From contig JAWQUS010000030.1 in NCBI GenBank assembly GCA_036365455.1, positions 1,178,001 to 1,242,000 of the forward strand: a DNA stretch of 64,000 bases, in the 5' to 3' direction. This stretch comes from Macrosoma leucophasiata (lineage: Eukaryota > Arthropoda > Insecta > Lepidoptera > Hedylidae). The translations under genes were made by a program, and so were the position numbers. The notes under the pieces are model-generated. The model was not told where the DNA came from, did no database searches, and was given only the letters and a program-made list of their open reading frames with translations. This document shows, one piece after another, positions 62,917 to 64,000 of this stretch; the stretch's first letter is position 1; each line of letters starts with the position of its first letter.

Positions 62917-64000
62917 GTATAGTAGTGCATATATCGGAATTAGTATTTTTGGACTTGTATTCACATCGGACGATAAAATATATTTGTGCAAGTGTGTGTT
63001 AGTGACCGTGCGTAAAAACAGTGTTTGCGGCTGAAAAAATGTTGCAATATTTTTTCTGTATTACTTATTACTCCAATACGCTATCAACGAAATAGAAAAT
63101 CGTTTGAAGTCAATGAAAAATTGAAAATCAGATTTGAATATCCGATATCAGATCCGATACTGTGAAAACTTCTAAATATACTCACACAGATATTGAAAGA
63201 ATACTGTAATCGAAATAACAGCTTACTTTAAATCAATGCAATGACAACTATATTTAACTATACATACAAGAGTCTTCTATTTTACTAACAAAGAATGAGA
63301 TAAAGATACGAGAGAGCGAGAGGGAACGATTCAAATGTCTCCGGTTGGCGGAACGTTCGAGAAAAATCGGTCGGAAGTCATCGCGGTCGGCACTTAACAA
63401 CTAACTTACACTAGATTGTACTTTCGTGCGTTCCCATCTATATATAGATATTTATACAAACAAATATTATAATCTAATGTCGACGTGTCTGAAATCTGCA
63501 TGTTATGTGTCGTATTTTCTTAGTAATAAGGTTCATTTTAAGCAATGGATTGGTAAATTTGAAAAACGTATTATCTATACAATTTTTTTTAGCATGTATA
63601 ATGTCGTAAATATAACTGACTGACTGAATTTGACTGATTGAATTGCGATTAGAGCAAAGTTTTCACTGAATTTCAAAATGGCGATTTCAATTGGCACAAG
63701 AAGAAGCTGTTTTTTTGTTAAGGATACATATTAAAATGACAGTGTGATTTTTACATTGAAATAAATAAAAATAGAACATCTATCAAGTTGTTTTAACTCG
63801 TGTTAAAAGTGTATGATAGACGCTTTTAATTTCAATATCAAAAACTATTGCTATTGTATTGCTATTATCAAAAACTCGTGAAACTATAGATACAGATACC
63901 ATACAGTCGACATACAATGAGATATGGCAAGATATTTGTGCAATGATCACGGCTTAACATCAATAATACTATTTCTTAAAGTGCATATCCAAAAAATAAA
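61078..64000. other. AT-rich intergenic DNA, no gene seen
   Basis: No coding pattern on either strand. Could include a 3' UTR of a gene beyond the window edge. Holds a dinucleotide microsatellite. Confidence 0.5.
62849..62912. repeat. (GT)n microsatellite, about 32 units
   Basis: Uninterrupted GT run. Confidence 0.98.

Noticed and set aside
62680..62991. Minus-strand frame with a Thr-His run
   Set aside because: Created by the (GT)n microsatellite.

Overview
This is a eukaryotic nuclear window, almost certainly from a moth or butterfly (Lepidoptera). It has AT-rich introns, very GC-rich exons (Ala/Arg/Pro codons ending in G or C), and dense, mostly broken mobile elements: mariner and Tc1 transposons, RTE-, R1- and Jockey/CR1-type LINEs, tRNA-derived SINEs and several TIR-bearing MITEs. 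No prokaryotic features are present.

Two host genes can be assembled exon by exon, arranged head to head. On the minus strand, 49386 down to 14790, is the COPII outer-coat gene Sec31. It has 25 coding exons and 1212 codons plus stop; exon phases close exactly. Order: N-terminal WD40 propeller (exons 1-7), linker (8), alpha-solenoid (9-18), Pro/Gln/Asn-rich Sec23-binding region with the GWNDPP motif (19-22), C-terminal SRA1-like helical domain (23-25). On the plus strand, 53683 to 61076, is a 568-residue TPH/coiled-coil protein in 12 coding exons that best matches the axonemal microtubule inner protein CFAP210 (CCDC173). It has a TATA box and a likely non-coding first exon upstream.

Layout: 1-14300 is gene-free, holding a dead Tc1-like element, MITEs and SINE/LINE tails. 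14790-49386 is Sec31, whose introns carry most of the repeats, including two mariners, several LINE fragments and about ten copies of a 290-bp A-tailed repeat. 49387-53682 is the divergent promoter region, also repeat-rich. 53683-61076 is the CFAP210-like gene. 61077-64000 is gene-free AT-rich DNA with a (TG)n microsatellite.

The most unusual signal is that four separate GC-rich Sec31 exons (7, 8, 16, 18) and one CFAP210 exon (9) have been copied locally into the intron directly downstream, in the first three cases as tandem arrays that carry the splice donor. Exon 8 is an 11-donor array in which each unit can be read as an in-frame 42- or 51-nt cassette with its own AG acceptor and GTGAGT donor. 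Exon 7 is a five-fold, 120-bp, in-frame repeat of a WD40 blade. These could be real exon-microsatellite arrays giving variable Sec31 isoforms, or a recurrent assembly problem in GC-rich sequence; long reads and RNA-seq would decide.
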